The notes under the pieces are model-generated. The model was not told where the DNA came from and searched no databases. It saw nothing but the letters and a program-made list of their open reading frames with translations. The position numbers and the translations under genes were made by a program. From Rhodospirillales bacterium (GTDB lineage: Bacteria; Pseudomonadota; Alphaproteobacteria; Rhodospirillales; JAPHTL01), in NCBI GenBank assembly GCA_026193355.1, contig JAPHTL010000228.1, positions 1 through 9,939 on the forward strand: a stretch of 9,939 nucleotides of DNA, in the 5' to 3' direction. How positions within the stretch are numbered: position 1 is the stretch's first letter; each line of letters begins with the position of its first letter. Below, piece after piece: positions 1-7,179 of this stretch.

Positions 1-269
1 CAGGTCATGCCCTGAATTTCATATTCCGTGGTTTCCCGGGGAACGGAAAAACCGGCCTTCTCAACGGATTCGAGGATGGATTTCACCGTCACAACATTCG
101 GATCAAAGGTTGTCTCGGCGCGTTCGGAGGCAAGATTGACGTTGACGCTCCCGATTCCCGGTTTTTTCCCGAGAACCTTCTCGATCCGGTTTACACACGT
201 CGCGCAGGTCATCCCTTCAACCGTGAAGAAAAGAACCGAATGATTTTTGTCTGCGGTTTTGCTGTTCAT
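1..269 (-). CDS. copA: Copper-exporting P-type ATPase, N-terminal part (cut by window edge)
   Basis: Read on the minus strand from ATG at 269, the 89 visible codons encode a heavy-metal-associated (HMA) domain. Its metal site is GMTCATC at about residues 19-25, followed by a typical HMA tail with VNLASERA and a closing EKAGF. A second HMA repeat starts at about residue 84 with YEIQGMT, and the window ends in the next codon (TG., expected Cys). Tandem N-terminal HMA domains are characteristic of CopA-type P1B ATPases, which export Cu(I) across the inner membrane. The transporter core (TGE, CPC, DKTGT motifs) lies outside the window, so a mercury- or other metal-type ATPase is not excluded. An in-frame TGA lies about 30 bases upstream of the ATG, supporting this start, although the ribosome site is weak. 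A copper-regulator-like promoter lies upstream. Confidence 0.88.
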   Translation of the reverse strand, partial: MNSKTADKNHSVLFFTVEGMTCATCVNRIEKVLGKKPGIGSVNVNLASERAETTFDPNVVTVKSILESVEKAGFSVPRETTEYEIQGMT

Positions 270-333
270 TGCGACATCCGTCGGGGTTGTCTTGATATTG
301 GCATCTCAGCCTAAAGTTTCCAGTTTAAAGTAA

Positions 334-364
334 TGTTTGCCGGTTCCATGAGGGGGAAGGTCAA
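334..364 (-). promoter_or_regulatory. Candidate CueR/HmrR-type promoter and operator for copA
   Basis: On the minus strand this reads TTGACC (359-364), then a spacer containing TTCC-7 bases-GGAA. The run ACCTTCC-N7-GGAA matches the left arm, spacing and part of the right arm of the MerR-family copper operator known from enterobacterial copA, which overlaps its -35 and has a long 19-base spacer. At 19 bases the -10 here would be CAAACA (334-339), which is poor, and the right arm is imperfect. It lies about 65 bases before the copA ATG and faces it. The call rests on motif plus gene context; no MerR-family gene is visible. Confidence 0.5.
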
Positions 365-411
365 GGATAAAAAAATGATCATGGGAAATGCGCGGTTTTC
401 CTTGCGCGCTC

Positions 412-440
412 TTGACGCAACGGGTGGTGACTTGCATTCT
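412..440 (+). promoter_or_regulatory. Weak candidate sigma-70 promoter for the trp-moa-moe genes
   Basis: TTGACG at 412-417 is followed after 17 bases by CATTCT at 435-440, which matches only half of the -10 consensus. It faces trpG and would give a leader of about 60 bases. I found no tryptophan-rich leader peptide and no terminator/antiterminator pair in 270-509, so trp attenuation is not supported. The rest of this stretch holds only the copA-facing promoter. Confidence 0.3.
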
Positions 441-509
441 TCCGACCACCAGAGACGACAGACGCACGCGACCCGCGAAACGCACCGAAATTACCGGCAA
501 CACATTGAT

Positions 510-1094
510 ATGTTTGTATTAATCGATAACTACGACAGCTTTACCTATAACCTCTGGCATTATCTGGGGGAACTGGGTGCGGACGTGGCGGTTTTTCGCA
601 ACGATGCCATCACTATTGAAAAGGTCATGTCCATGGACCCGCAGGGGATCATCCTGTCGCCGGGGCCGTGCGATCCTGATCAGGCGGGTATATGCTTGAA
701 TCTGGTAGAGCGCGCGGCAGGTCATGTCCCGATTTTCGGCGTATGCCTCGGCCATCAGACCATCGGGCAGGCTTTCGGCGGGCATGTCGTCAGGGCGCCG
801 GAACCGATGCATGGCAAGATCGACAAAATCATCCACGATGGAACAGGCCTGTTTTCCGGAATACCCTCTCCACTGACGGCAACACGCTATCACTCGCTTG
901 TGGTAGAGAGAGAAACCCTACCGGAATGTCTGAATGTTACCGCCGAAACATCGGACGGATTGATCATGGGACTGGCCCACAAGCATCATCCAATTTACGG
1001 TGTCCAATTCCATCCGGAGAGTATTGCATCCGAACATGGACACGATCTCATCGCGAATTTTCTGAAGATCGCTGCGAAACGGGACGCTGCTTGA
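510..1094 (+). CDS. trpG: Anthranilate synthase glutaminase subunit TrpG
   Basis: The 194-residue protein is a class I glutamine amidotransferase that supplies ammonia to TrpE for making anthranilate from chorismate. It begins with the diagnostic FVLIDNYDSFTYNL. The oxyanion segment SPGP is at 50-53, the nucleophile elbow GVCLGHQ at 77-83 has Cys79, and the His-Glu pair HPE is at 168-170. Length is normal for a stand-alone TrpG. The frame stays open upstream to an ATG at 333, but that 59-residue extension has no family similarity, so ATG 510 is chosen although it lacks a clear ribosome site. The closely related PabA (aminodeoxychorismate synthase) is possible, and one protein sometimes serves both pathways; direct linkage to trpD and trpC favours TrpG. 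The stop overlaps the trpD start by one base (TGATG). Confidence 0.95.
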   Translation: MFVLIDNYDSFTYNLWHYLGELGADVAVFRNDAITIEKVMSMDPQGIILSPGPCDPDQAGICLNLVERAAGHVPIFGVCLGHQTIGQAFGGHVVRAPEPMHGKIDKIIHDGTGLFSGIPSPLTATRYHSLVVERETLPECLNVTAETSDGLIMGLAHKHHPIYGVQFHPESIASEHGHDLIANFLKIAAKRDAA

Positions 1095-2137
1095 TGACGA
1101 CATCGATCCAGGACATGAAGGGCTTCATTGCTCAGGTCGCAACGGGCGCCCCCCTGACGGAGGCCGAGGCCGAACGGGCATTCGACATCATCATGTCGGG
1201 CGATGCCACTCCGGCGCAGATCGGCGGCTTTCTCATGGCCCTTCGTGTGCGTGGTGAGACCGTGGACGAAATTACTGGCGCTGCGCGGATCATGCGCGCC
1301 AAAGCGCTTCATGTCGATGCGCCCGGCGGCTCCATCGATATTGTCGGAACCGGCGGCGATGCATCGGGAACCTTCAATATTTCGACCGGTGCGGCCCTTG
1401 TCGTTGCATCTTGCGGCATCCCGATCGCCAAACACGGAAACCGCGCGCTTTCATCGAAATCCGGGGCGGCGGATGTCCTGACCGCTCTTGGGGTCAACAT
1501 CGATGCGCCAATGGAACTGGTCGAACGCGCCATGCGCGAAGCGAATATAGGCTTCATGATGGCCCCAAGGCATCACAGCGCCATGCGTCACGTCGCAGGG
1601 CCGCGCACCGAACTTGCGACACGTACGGTTTTCAACCTGATCGGCCCCCTCTCCAATCCTGCGGGAGCCAAGCGACAATTGACCGGTGTTTTTTCCCGCG
1701 AATGGGTTGAACCGCTGGCGAATGTTCTTGGCAAACTCGGCAGTGAACGGGCCTGGGTCATGCATGGCTCTGACGGGTTGGATGAACTGACGACAACGGG
1801 TATCTCCTACGTCGCCGAGTATTTCAACGGTGCGGTAAAGACCTTTGAACTTACGCCTGAGGATGCAGGTATCGCACGCGCCAAGAGTGAGGACCTCAAG
1901 GGCGGCGGCCCGGAAGTGAACGCGAAGGCGATCTTCGATCTGGTTGAAGGAAAGCCAGGGGCCTATCGCGATATTGTCCTCTATAACGCAGCGGCGGCGC
2001 TGGTCATCGCCGAAAAGGCGGGTGATATGAAAAAGGGCGTTGAACTTGCCGCGCAGGCTGTCGATACGGGAAAGACAAAGGCGACTTTGGCGAAACTTGT
2101 CGAAATAACCAATCTGCCCATATCGGCGGAAAGCTGA
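1094..2137 (+). CDS. trpD: Anthranilate phosphoribosyltransferase TrpD
   Basis: The 347-residue enzyme transfers the phosphoribosyl group of PRPP to anthranilate, the second committed step of tryptophan synthesis, in the cytoplasm. Visible motifs are the glycine-rich PRPP loop VGTGGD (84-89), GTFNIST (92-98), KHGNR (113-117), the loop SSKSGAADVL (120-129), NLIGPLSNP (181-189) and the metal-binding DGLDE (227-231). Length is typical and the domain complete. The start ATG shares its A with the trpG stop codon, and GGGA lies 9 bases upstream inside trpG, so translational coupling is likely. The frame is open further upstream to 692, but that part lies inside trpG in another frame and is not coding. 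Confidence 0.96.
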   Translation: MTTSIQDMKGFIAQVATGAPLTEAEAERAFDIIMSGDATPAQIGGFLMALRVRGETVDEITGAARIMRAKALHVDAPGGSIDIVGTGGDASGTFNISTGAALVVASCGIPIAKHGNRALSSKSGAADVLTALGVNIDAPMELVERAMREANIGFMMAPRHHSAMRHVAGPRTELATRTVFNLIGPLSNPAGAKRQLTGVFSREWVEPLANVLGKLGSERAWVMHGSDGLDELTTTGISYVAEYFNGAVKTFELTPEDAGIARAKSEDLKGGGPEVNAKAIFDLVEGKPGAYRDIVLYNAAAALVIAEKAGDMKKGVELAAQAVDTGKTKATLAKLVEITNLPISAES

Positions 2138-2147
2138 GGAACCGGCG

Positions 2148-2969
2148 GTGAGCGACGTTCTTGAACGCATTTGCGCCGACAAACGCGATCATGTCGAGGC
2201 ATGCAAAACCAACCACCCCCTTTCCGCGGTAGAAGCTGACGCGCGTCGCGCCACCCCCACCCGTGGCTTTGCCGATGCGCTGAAATCATCTGTTTCAGGG
2301 GGACGTTACGGCCTGATCGCCGAAATCAAGCGCGCCTCGCCCTCGAAGGGATTGATCCGGGAAGATTTCGACCCTGCTGCACTGGCTGGCGCATACGAAC
2401 GCGGCGGGGCCTCCTGCCTCTCGGTTCTGACCGATATCCCCTATTTTCAGGGTTCAGACGAATTTCTCGTCCAGGCCCGTAACGCAGTAACCCTGCCAGT
2501 CCTGCGCAAGGACTTCATGATCGAGCTTTATCAAGTGGCCGAGGCGCGGGCGCTCGGTGCGGACTGCATCCTGCTTATCATGGCTGCTTTGGAAGACAGT
2601 CTGGCCAATGAACTTCTGGCCGCCGCCCATTCGTGGCGGATGGACGTTCTGGTCGAGGTTCACGACGAAGCAGAAATGGAACGCGCCTTGCGTCTCGACG
2701 CGACCCTGATCGGCGTCAACAACCGCAACCTGAAAACACTTGCCGTGGACCTTGCGACAACGGAAAGACTGGCGGCGATTATGCCGGATGACCGGACGCT
2801 TGTTTGTGAAAGCGGCCTCAACACACCGGATGATCTGGCGCGTATGGCGCGGGTTGGCGCGAACTGCTTTCTGGTCGGCGAGTCACTGATGCGACAGGCG
2901 GATGTGGAAGCCGCGACAAGGAAACTTCTCGAAAAAGCGCCCACCCCCGAAGAAAGGACAGGAACCTGA
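2148..2969 (+). CDS. trpC: Indole-3-glycerol phosphate synthase TrpC
   Basis: The 273-residue TIM-barrel enzyme closes the ring of carboxyphenylaminodeoxyribulose phosphate to indole-3-glycerol phosphate. The family signature AEIKRASPSKG (58-68) carries the expected Glu59 and Lys61. The general-acid lysine is in LRKDF (119-123), Glu170 in LVEVH, Asn191 in GVNNRNL, Ser222 in ESGL and the phosphate-binding end in FLVGESLM (241-248). It is a stand-alone enzyme, not fused to TrpF. It starts at GTG with GAGGA (2136-2140) 7 bases upstream; this site overlaps the trpD stop codon, so the start is well supported. It is 10 bases behind trpD and 2 bases before moaC, clearly one operon. Confidence 0.96.
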   Translation: MSDVLERICADKRDHVEACKTNHPLSAVEADARRATPTRGFADALKSSVSGGRYGLIAEIKRASPSKGLIREDFDPAALAGAYERGGASCLSVLTDIPYFQGSDEFLVQARNAVTLPVLRKDFMIELYQVAEARALGADCILLIMAALEDSLANELLAAAHSWRMDVLVEVHDEAEMERALRLDATLIGVNNRNLKTLAVDLATTERLAAIMPDDRTLVCESGLNTPDDLARMARVGANCFLVGESLMRQADVEAATRKLLEKAPTPEERTGT

Positions 2970-2971
2970 CG

Positions 2972-3448
2972 ATGAGCGGCTTCACCCACTTCGACGCCGA
3001 GGGAAATGCGGTCATGGTCGACGTTTCCGAGAAGGGCGAAACGGAACGCACGGCAACGGCGAAAGGCAGCATCATCATGCAGCCTGAAACCATGCGGATG
3101 ATCACAGATGGAACCGTCAAGAAAGGCGATGTCCTGAGCGTTGCGCAGCTGGCCGGAATCATGGGAGCCAAGCGCACACCAGACCTGATCCCGCTTTGCC
3201 ATCCACTGGCGTTGAGTTCCGTTCGGGTCGATCTTTCCTGCGACCCGACGCGCAATGCCGTCGATATCGAAGCAACCTGCAAGCTGACGGGGCGCACCGG
3301 GGTCGAGATGGAGGCGCTGACGGCCGTATCCGTAGCGGCGCTGACCGTCTATGACATGTGCAAGGCGGTCGATCGCGGGATGCGGATCGTCGATATCCGT
3401 CTGACCCACAAGGATGGCGGCAAATCCGGCGCTTACGAGGGTTCCTGA
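2972..3448 (+). CDS. moaC: Cyclic pyranopterin monophosphate synthase MoaC
   Basis: The 158-residue protein acts with MoaA in the first step of molybdenum cofactor synthesis, converting the cyclic GTP-derived intermediate to cyclic pyranopterin monophosphate. The family signature AKRTPDLIPLCHPL (66-79) and the segment TGVEMEALTAVSVAALTVYD (109-128) are intact. The active-site Asp128 and Lys131 in YDMCKAVD fall at the same numbers as in the E. coli enzyme, and the C-terminal GGKSG (149-153) is present. Length is normal. AGGAA lies 8 bases before the ATG. The gene starts 2 bases after trpC and overlaps moeA by one base, so it is co-transcribed with both. MoaC next to trpC is a common alphaproteobacterial arrangement. 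Confidence 0.97.
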   Translation: MSGFTHFDAEGNAVMVDVSEKGETERTATAKGSIIMQPETMRMITDGTVKKGDVLSVAQLAGIMGAKRTPDLIPLCHPLALSSVRVDLSCDPTRNAVDIEATCKLTGRTGVEMEALTAVSVAALTVYDMCKAVDRGMRIVDIRLTHKDGGKSGAYEGS

Positions 3449-4665
3449 TGATTTCTGTTGCGGAAGCCTTTGAAAAGGTAACGGGCGGCGTCGCGCGCCT
3501 TCCATCGGAAGTCGTCGGGATTGAGAACGCCCTTGGCCGCGTTCTTGCCGAAGATGTCGCCTCAAGGGTCACACAGCCCCCTGTGGCGGTGTCCTCAATG
3601 GATGGTTACGCGGTTCGCGCAATCGATATCACTGCGCCGCCGGTCAAAATGAACGTCAGCGGCGAATCTGCCGCCGGAAGCGAAACACCGGGTACGCTTT
3701 TGCCCGGCACGGCGATTCGAATCTTTACCGGAGCTCCCGTTCCCGAGGGGGCCGACGCCGTTGTGATGCAGGAAGACACGAAACGCGACGGTGATTCTGT
3801 CATCATCAATGTTTCCGTCAACTCCGGCAATTTCATCAGGCCCGCCGGCATGGATTTCAGCGAAGGAGAAGTCCTGCTGCGTACAGGAAAGGTCATGACG
3901 GCCCGTGACATCGGTCTGGCCGCCGCCATGAACGTTCCCTGGTTGCGCGTCACCAGAAAACCCCGCATCGCCATACTGGCGACTGGAAATGAAGTGGTCA
4001 TGCCCGGAGAGGCGAAGAGCCAAAACCAGATATTCAGTTCCAACTCGCTCTCGCTGGCGGCGCAGGTCACGGCCCTCGGCGGGGAACCGATCAACCTCGG
4101 CATTGCGCGTGACGACGAAGATTCGCTGCACCTGATGGCATCTGGCGCAAAAGGCGCAGACATGCTGGTGACCATTGGCGGCGCATCTGTCGGTGACTAC
4201 GATCTGGTTCGCAAGGTCCTTGGTGAAGACGGTCTTGAACTGGGTTTCTACAAAGTCGCAATGCGTCCGGGAAAACCCCTGATTTTCGGAATGATCGAAG
4301 GCACACCGATGATTGGCGTTCCAGGAAATCCAGTTTCCGCCAACGTCACGGCGGCCCTTTTCCTCCGCGCCGCCATGGAGGTAATGCTCGGGATCGACGG
4401 CCATCATCATGAAAGTCATGATTCAGCCATCCTCGGACATGATCTCGACGCCAACGACCAGAGGCAGGATTACCTGCGCGCGCGGCTCGAAACAGACGCC
4501 AATGGACAGGTGACAGCGATCCCGTTCGACAAGCAGGACAGCGCCTTACTGGCGCGACTGGCCGAAGCCGATTGCCTCATTATTCGCCCCCCTCATGCCG
4601 AGGCGGCAAAAAAAGGGGAAATAGTCCCTATCCTCAGGATGCGGCACGGCCTCGTTTCAATATGA
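3448..4665 (+). CDS. moeA: Molybdopterin molybdenumtransferase MoeA
   Basis: The 405-residue protein inserts molybdate into adenylylated molybdopterin to give the active cofactor. Motifs run in the expected order: SSMDGYAV (49-56), RIFTGAPVP (91-99), ATGNE (178-182) opening the MogA-like domain, GGASVGDYD (244-252), MRPGKPLIFG (272-281) and GVPGNPVS (290-297). A C-terminal beta-barrel domain IV follows from about residue 330. Length matches the family. The ATG shares its A with the moaC stop, with GAGGG (3437-3441) 6 bases upstream, so the two genes are translationally coupled. The LexA gene that often follows moeA in alphaproteobacteria is not the next gene here. Confidence 0.96.
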   Translation: MISVAEAFEKVTGGVARLPSEVVGIENALGRVLAEDVASRVTQPPVAVSSMDGYAVRAIDITAPPVKMNVSGESAAGSETPGTLLPGTAIRIFTGAPVPEGADAVVMQEDTKRDGDSVIINVSVNSGNFIRPAGMDFSEGEVLLRTGKVMTARDIGLAAAMNVPWLRVTRKPRIAILATGNEVVMPGEAKSQNQIFSSNSLSLAAQVTALGGEPINLGIARDDEDSLHLMASGAKGADMLVTIGGASVGDYDLVRKVLGEDGLELGFYKVAMRPGKPLIFGMIEGTPMIGVPGNPVSANVTAALFLRAAMEVMLGIDGHHHESHDSAILGHDLDANDQRQDYLRARLETDANGQVTAIPFDKQDSALLARLAEADCLIIRPPHAEAAKKGEIVPILRMRHGLVSI

Positions 4666-4690
4666 AGACGGCCTGCGCGGACCTTTTCAC

Positions 4691-4738
4691 TTTGGCTCTT
4701 TTGACCCATTATGGCTTGAACACATTGCATGAGCCAAA
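4691..4738. repeat. 8-base perfect inverted repeat in the leader of the ACT-domain gene
   Basis: TTTGGCTC at 4691-4698 is answered by GAGCCAAA at 4731-4738 with a 32-base loop. The right arm ends 3 bases before the AAGGA ribosome site (4742-4746) of the ACT gene. No T-run follows on either strand, so it does not look like an intrinsic terminator. A TTGACC at 4701-4706 lies in the loop and could be a -35 element, but the -10 (TTGCAT, 18 bases later) is weak. It may be an operator or an RNA hairpin near the ribosome site, or chance. Confidence 0.5.
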
Positions 4739-4754
4739 AACAAGGATCCTGTAA

Positions 4755-5291
4755 ATGGCCGAAAACGCTCTTCTTTCCATTTTCTGCGTGGATCGCACGG
4801 GTCTTGTCGCCGAGGTGACCGGGCGACTTTTCGATCTGGGCGTCAATCTTGGGGCTGCATCGTTTTCGGTTCTTGGAAAAGGCGCCGAGTTCACCGCCAT
4901 TTGCGAACTTCCCGACGAGTTGTCCCACGAAGAAATAGATGGCGAACTTCGGCTTCTGCCTGAATTGAGGGACGCCGCCATCACCATTGCGCCGTTCGGG
5001 CTTGATCCGGTTCATGGCCCGTCAGGAAAAATCACCCACAGGATTCTGGTCAGCGGCGGTGACCGCCCCGGCCTGATTGCGCGGCTGTGTGAGGTTTTCG
5101 TCCAATTCAAGGCCAACATCGTGCGCCTGAATTCAGAAAAGATCCCCGGCGAAGGCGACCCGCTCTACAGCATCGGTGTTAGCGTCTGGATTCCGGAAGG
5201 AAATGAGAATTCCTGTCTGGCGACAATCGCCAATACGGCGGGGGAACTTGGCCTCGAATGCCGATGGGAAGCCGCCGAAGGAGGACGATGA
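4755..5291 (+). CDS. Tandem ACT-domain protein, GcvR-like (glycine cleavage regulator family)
   Basis: The 178-residue soluble protein consists of two ACT domains and nothing else. The first (about 5-80) has the ligand-binding turn VDRTGLVAEVTGRLFDLGVN (12-31); the second (about 94-170) has GGDRPGLIARLCEVFVQF (101-118) and a longer loop EKIPGEGDPLY (128-138), a feature seen in the GcvR family. GcvR of E. coli has no DNA-binding domain; it binds GcvA and senses glycine to repress the glycine cleavage operon. Whether this protein partners with a GcvA-like factor cannot be seen here, since neither gcvA nor gcvTHP is in the window. The ATG has AAGGA 8 bases upstream. The gene lies 89 bases after moeA, so it may be read through from the operon or have its own promoter. 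It converges with the phosphatase gene 18 bases downstream. Confidence 0.85.
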   Translation: MAENALLSIFCVDRTGLVAEVTGRLFDLGVNLGAASFSVLGKGAEFTAICELPDELSHEEIDGELRLLPELRDAAITIAPFGLDPVHGPSGKITHRILVSGGDRPGLIARLCEVFVQFKANIVRLNSEKIPGEGDPLYSIGVSVWIPEGNENSCLATIANTAGELGLECRWEAAEGGR

Positions 5292-5309
5292 CAACCGCCG
5301 CAAACGTGA

Positions 5310-7160
5310 TCACAGGGCCTTGATGACGACGACCGTTGCGTCATCTTCCCGCACTCTCCCCTCCCTGAACGCCGTAACGGAATCCGTTATCGACTCGCAT
5401 ATTTCCAAGGCGTTTTTTCCTGCATTTTCCCGCACGGTGTCGCGAAGGCGGTCACGGCTGAACATTTCCCCGTCAGGATTGCGAGTCTCCCAAACGCCAT
5501 CGGTGCCGATCACCACAATCTGCCCCCTGTCCCATATTTCGCGGACATGTTCCTGATAGGACCAGTCGGCATCGATGCCCAGGGGAATGTCATCCCCGGC
5601 CAGTTCCCCCCAGATATCCGTTTTGGGATTGTATAGCAAAGCGGGTTCATGACCGGCATTCACCCACCTGAAAGAACCGCTCGCCGATTCAATTACTCCG
5701 TAGAACAACGTCATGAAACGCCCACGATTGGCATCGCGACGAAGGTGCCTGTTGATGTTGACGGCCAGATCGGAAAGAGATCCCGGTTCCGTAGCCCGGC
5801 TTCGCAAAAGCGCGCGCGCAGTCGTCATCAAAAGCGCCGCGGCGACGCCGTGACCGGTCACATCACCGACGGCGACGCCCACCCTGTTTTTTCCCAACTC
5901 AGACAGGTCGACAAAGTCGTAGTAGTCACCACCCGTTTCATCGCAATAGATAGTCTTTCCGGCAACATCGAAACCATCTATTTCGGGACTTTGGGCTGGC
6001 AACAGATTCTGTTGAACTTCCATCGCAAGACCCAATGCATCGCGCATGCGTACACGGTCGCGAAGTTTTGGGATCATGTTGTTAACCGCTTCCGCCAACT
6101 CCTGAATCTCATCACCCGTTTCAATATCGGCGCGCGCGTTCAGGTCACCCCCGGCAACACGCTCAGCCATTTCAGTCAGGTTTTTCAAGGGGCGTGTAAT
6201 GGAGCGGGCGGCAATGATCGCCAGAACAATCGCCACAAGGGCGAAAACAGTCAGCCCGGTGCCGCTTACGGCAGCCTGTTTTTCGATTCCACGGCGGACC
6301 CGGCTCTTGGTCTTGGCGGCTGCCTGCATGGCCTGTTCCGCCGGGGCGACAAGGATCAGTGAGAGAGGCAAGTCACCCGCCGGACCATGGGAGAGAAAAT
6401 AAGAGCGACCTTCATGGTCGAACACCCGTGAACCGCTCGCCCCTGCGTTCAGCGCCACCATGACGTCGTCCGGCAGTTGTGGGGCCATATCGCCGGAATG
6501 CACCAGAATAATCCCCGAAGCCTGATTCCAGAGGAAAATGGATGGAACGGCATTCCAGCTTCCTGGCAATTCGATATCGAATGCTCTGGAATGATAGGAA
6601 AGTTCAATGGATGTCGCCCCCAGGGTTTCACCCGATAACGCGAGGATAGGCGTGGCGACAATCAATCGCTCGGGCTCGGCAATCCATGAATAGCCCCCCA
6701 GATCGATCGCTTGCTTGAACCAGTCCCTTTCATCTTCCAAATCGACCGTGGATACGTACCCTCCGCTCGACACGCGCATGCCGGCACCGGAATGCAGAAC
6801 GACAACCCTGCCGACGACATCCATCCCGGGATCGTGGGAAAAAAGGGTTTCGCGAAGAATCGTCTTTCCAAACGTATCGAATGATCCTTGCCCCCAACGT
6901 TGAAGATGGAAAGCTACAGCCTTCGATTGCAGGGATAACGTCGTTTCAGCAAGACGCCGTTCGCGGATCAGCAACCTGGCGTTCCCCTCGCGCAGTCCAT
7001 CAAGGAATTCAAGCGAACTATCGAGGGCGTGGGCGTTTTGTTCTTTGACCAGATGGCGACCAAGGTCGAGCATTGCCCTTTGGTCGAACCATGAAACAAA
7101 GATCAGAGGAGGAACGGCGACCGCCAGCATCATGATAAGGAACTTCAGACGAATGCGCAT
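5310..7160 (-). CDS. Membrane sensor serine phosphatase: periplasmic sensor, HAMP, SpoIIE/RsbU-type PP2C
   Basis: The 616-residue protein has a short N-terminal tail, a membrane segment at about 6-24, a periplasmic part of about 270 residues, a second membrane segment at about 301-318, a HAMP linker (about 318-370, with RSITRPLKNLTEMAERVAGG), a short coiled connector with MEVQQNLLPAQ (380-390) and a C-terminal PPM phosphatase domain. Metal-binding motifs are intact: ETGGDYYDF (408-416), GDVTGHGVAAAL (432-443), GTDGVWE (552-558) and EDDATVVV (605-612). Enzymes of this class dephosphorylate anti-sigma-factor antagonists (STAS proteins) and so switch sigma factors or related outputs in response to an external signal. 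The periplasmic part contains a GGYVSTVDLEDERDWFKQA segment (133-151) suggestive of a dCache-like fold; the ligand is unknown. No anti-sigma kinase or STAS gene is adjacent, so the target is unknown. It is divergent from the MocR gene; GGAAC lies 5 bases before the ATG. Confidence 0.93.
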   Translation of the reverse strand: MRIRLKFLIMMLAVAVPPLIFVSWFDQRAMLDLGRHLVKEQNAHALDSSLEFLDGLREGNARLLIRERRLAETTLSLQSKAVAFHLQRWGQGSFDTFGKTILRETLFSHDPGMDVVGRVVVLHSGAGMRVSSGGYVSTVDLEDERDWFKQAIDLGGYSWIAEPERLIVATPILALSGETLGATSIELSYHSRAFDIELPGSWNAVPSIFLWNQASGIILVHSGDMAPQLPDDVMVALNAGASGSRVFDHEGRSYFLSHGPAGDLPLSLILVAPAEQAMQAAAKTKSRVRRGIEKQAAVSGTGLTVFALVAIVLAIIAARSITRPLKNLTEMAERVAGGDLNARADIETGDEIQELAEAVNNMIPKLRDRVRMRDALGLAMEVQQNLLPAQSPEIDGFDVAGKTIYCDETGGDYYDFVDLSELGKNRVGVAVGDVTGHGVAAALLMTTARALLRSRATEPGSLSDLAVNINRHLRRDANRGRFMTLFYGVIESASGSFRWVNAGHEPALLYNPKTDIWGELAGDDIPLGIDADWSYQEHVREIWDRGQIVVIGTDGVWETRNPDGEMFSRDRLRDTVRENAGKNALEICESITDSVTAFREGRVREDDATVVVIKAL

Positions 7161-7179
7161 GGTGTTCCAGTTCCCTTCC

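Noticed and set aside
306..503. 65-codon minus-strand reading frame in the copA-trpG gap
   Set aside because: No recognisable motif, low-complexity composition, and it overlaps the promoter region.
333..509. 59-residue N-terminal extension of TrpG
   Set aside because: TrpG proteins begin at the FVLIDNYDSF segment; the extension resembles nothing in the family, and part of it overlaps the copA-facing promoter.
375..509. Possible tryptophan leader peptide and attenuator before trpG
   Set aside because: Only one TGG codon next to a stop was found (425-430), in a frame with no ATG before it, and no terminator/antiterminator pair is visible.
1451..4419. Long minus-strand reading frames of 243, 301 and 274 codons opposite trpD, trpC-moaC and moeA
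   Set aside because: All are antisense to genes with complete catalytic motifs and show no domain features; such frames are common in GC-rich DNA.
4691..4738. Intrinsic terminator after moeA
   Set aside because: A stem exists but no T-run follows on either strand, and the loop is long.
5292..5309. Bidirectional terminator between the convergent ACT and phosphatase genes
   Set aside because: The 18-base gap contains no clear inverted repeat or T-run.
5649..6362. 237-codon plus-strand reading frame opposite the phosphatase gene
   Set aside because: It is antisense to a well-supported gene with intact motifs, has no recognisable domain, and reflects codon bias of the opposite strand.
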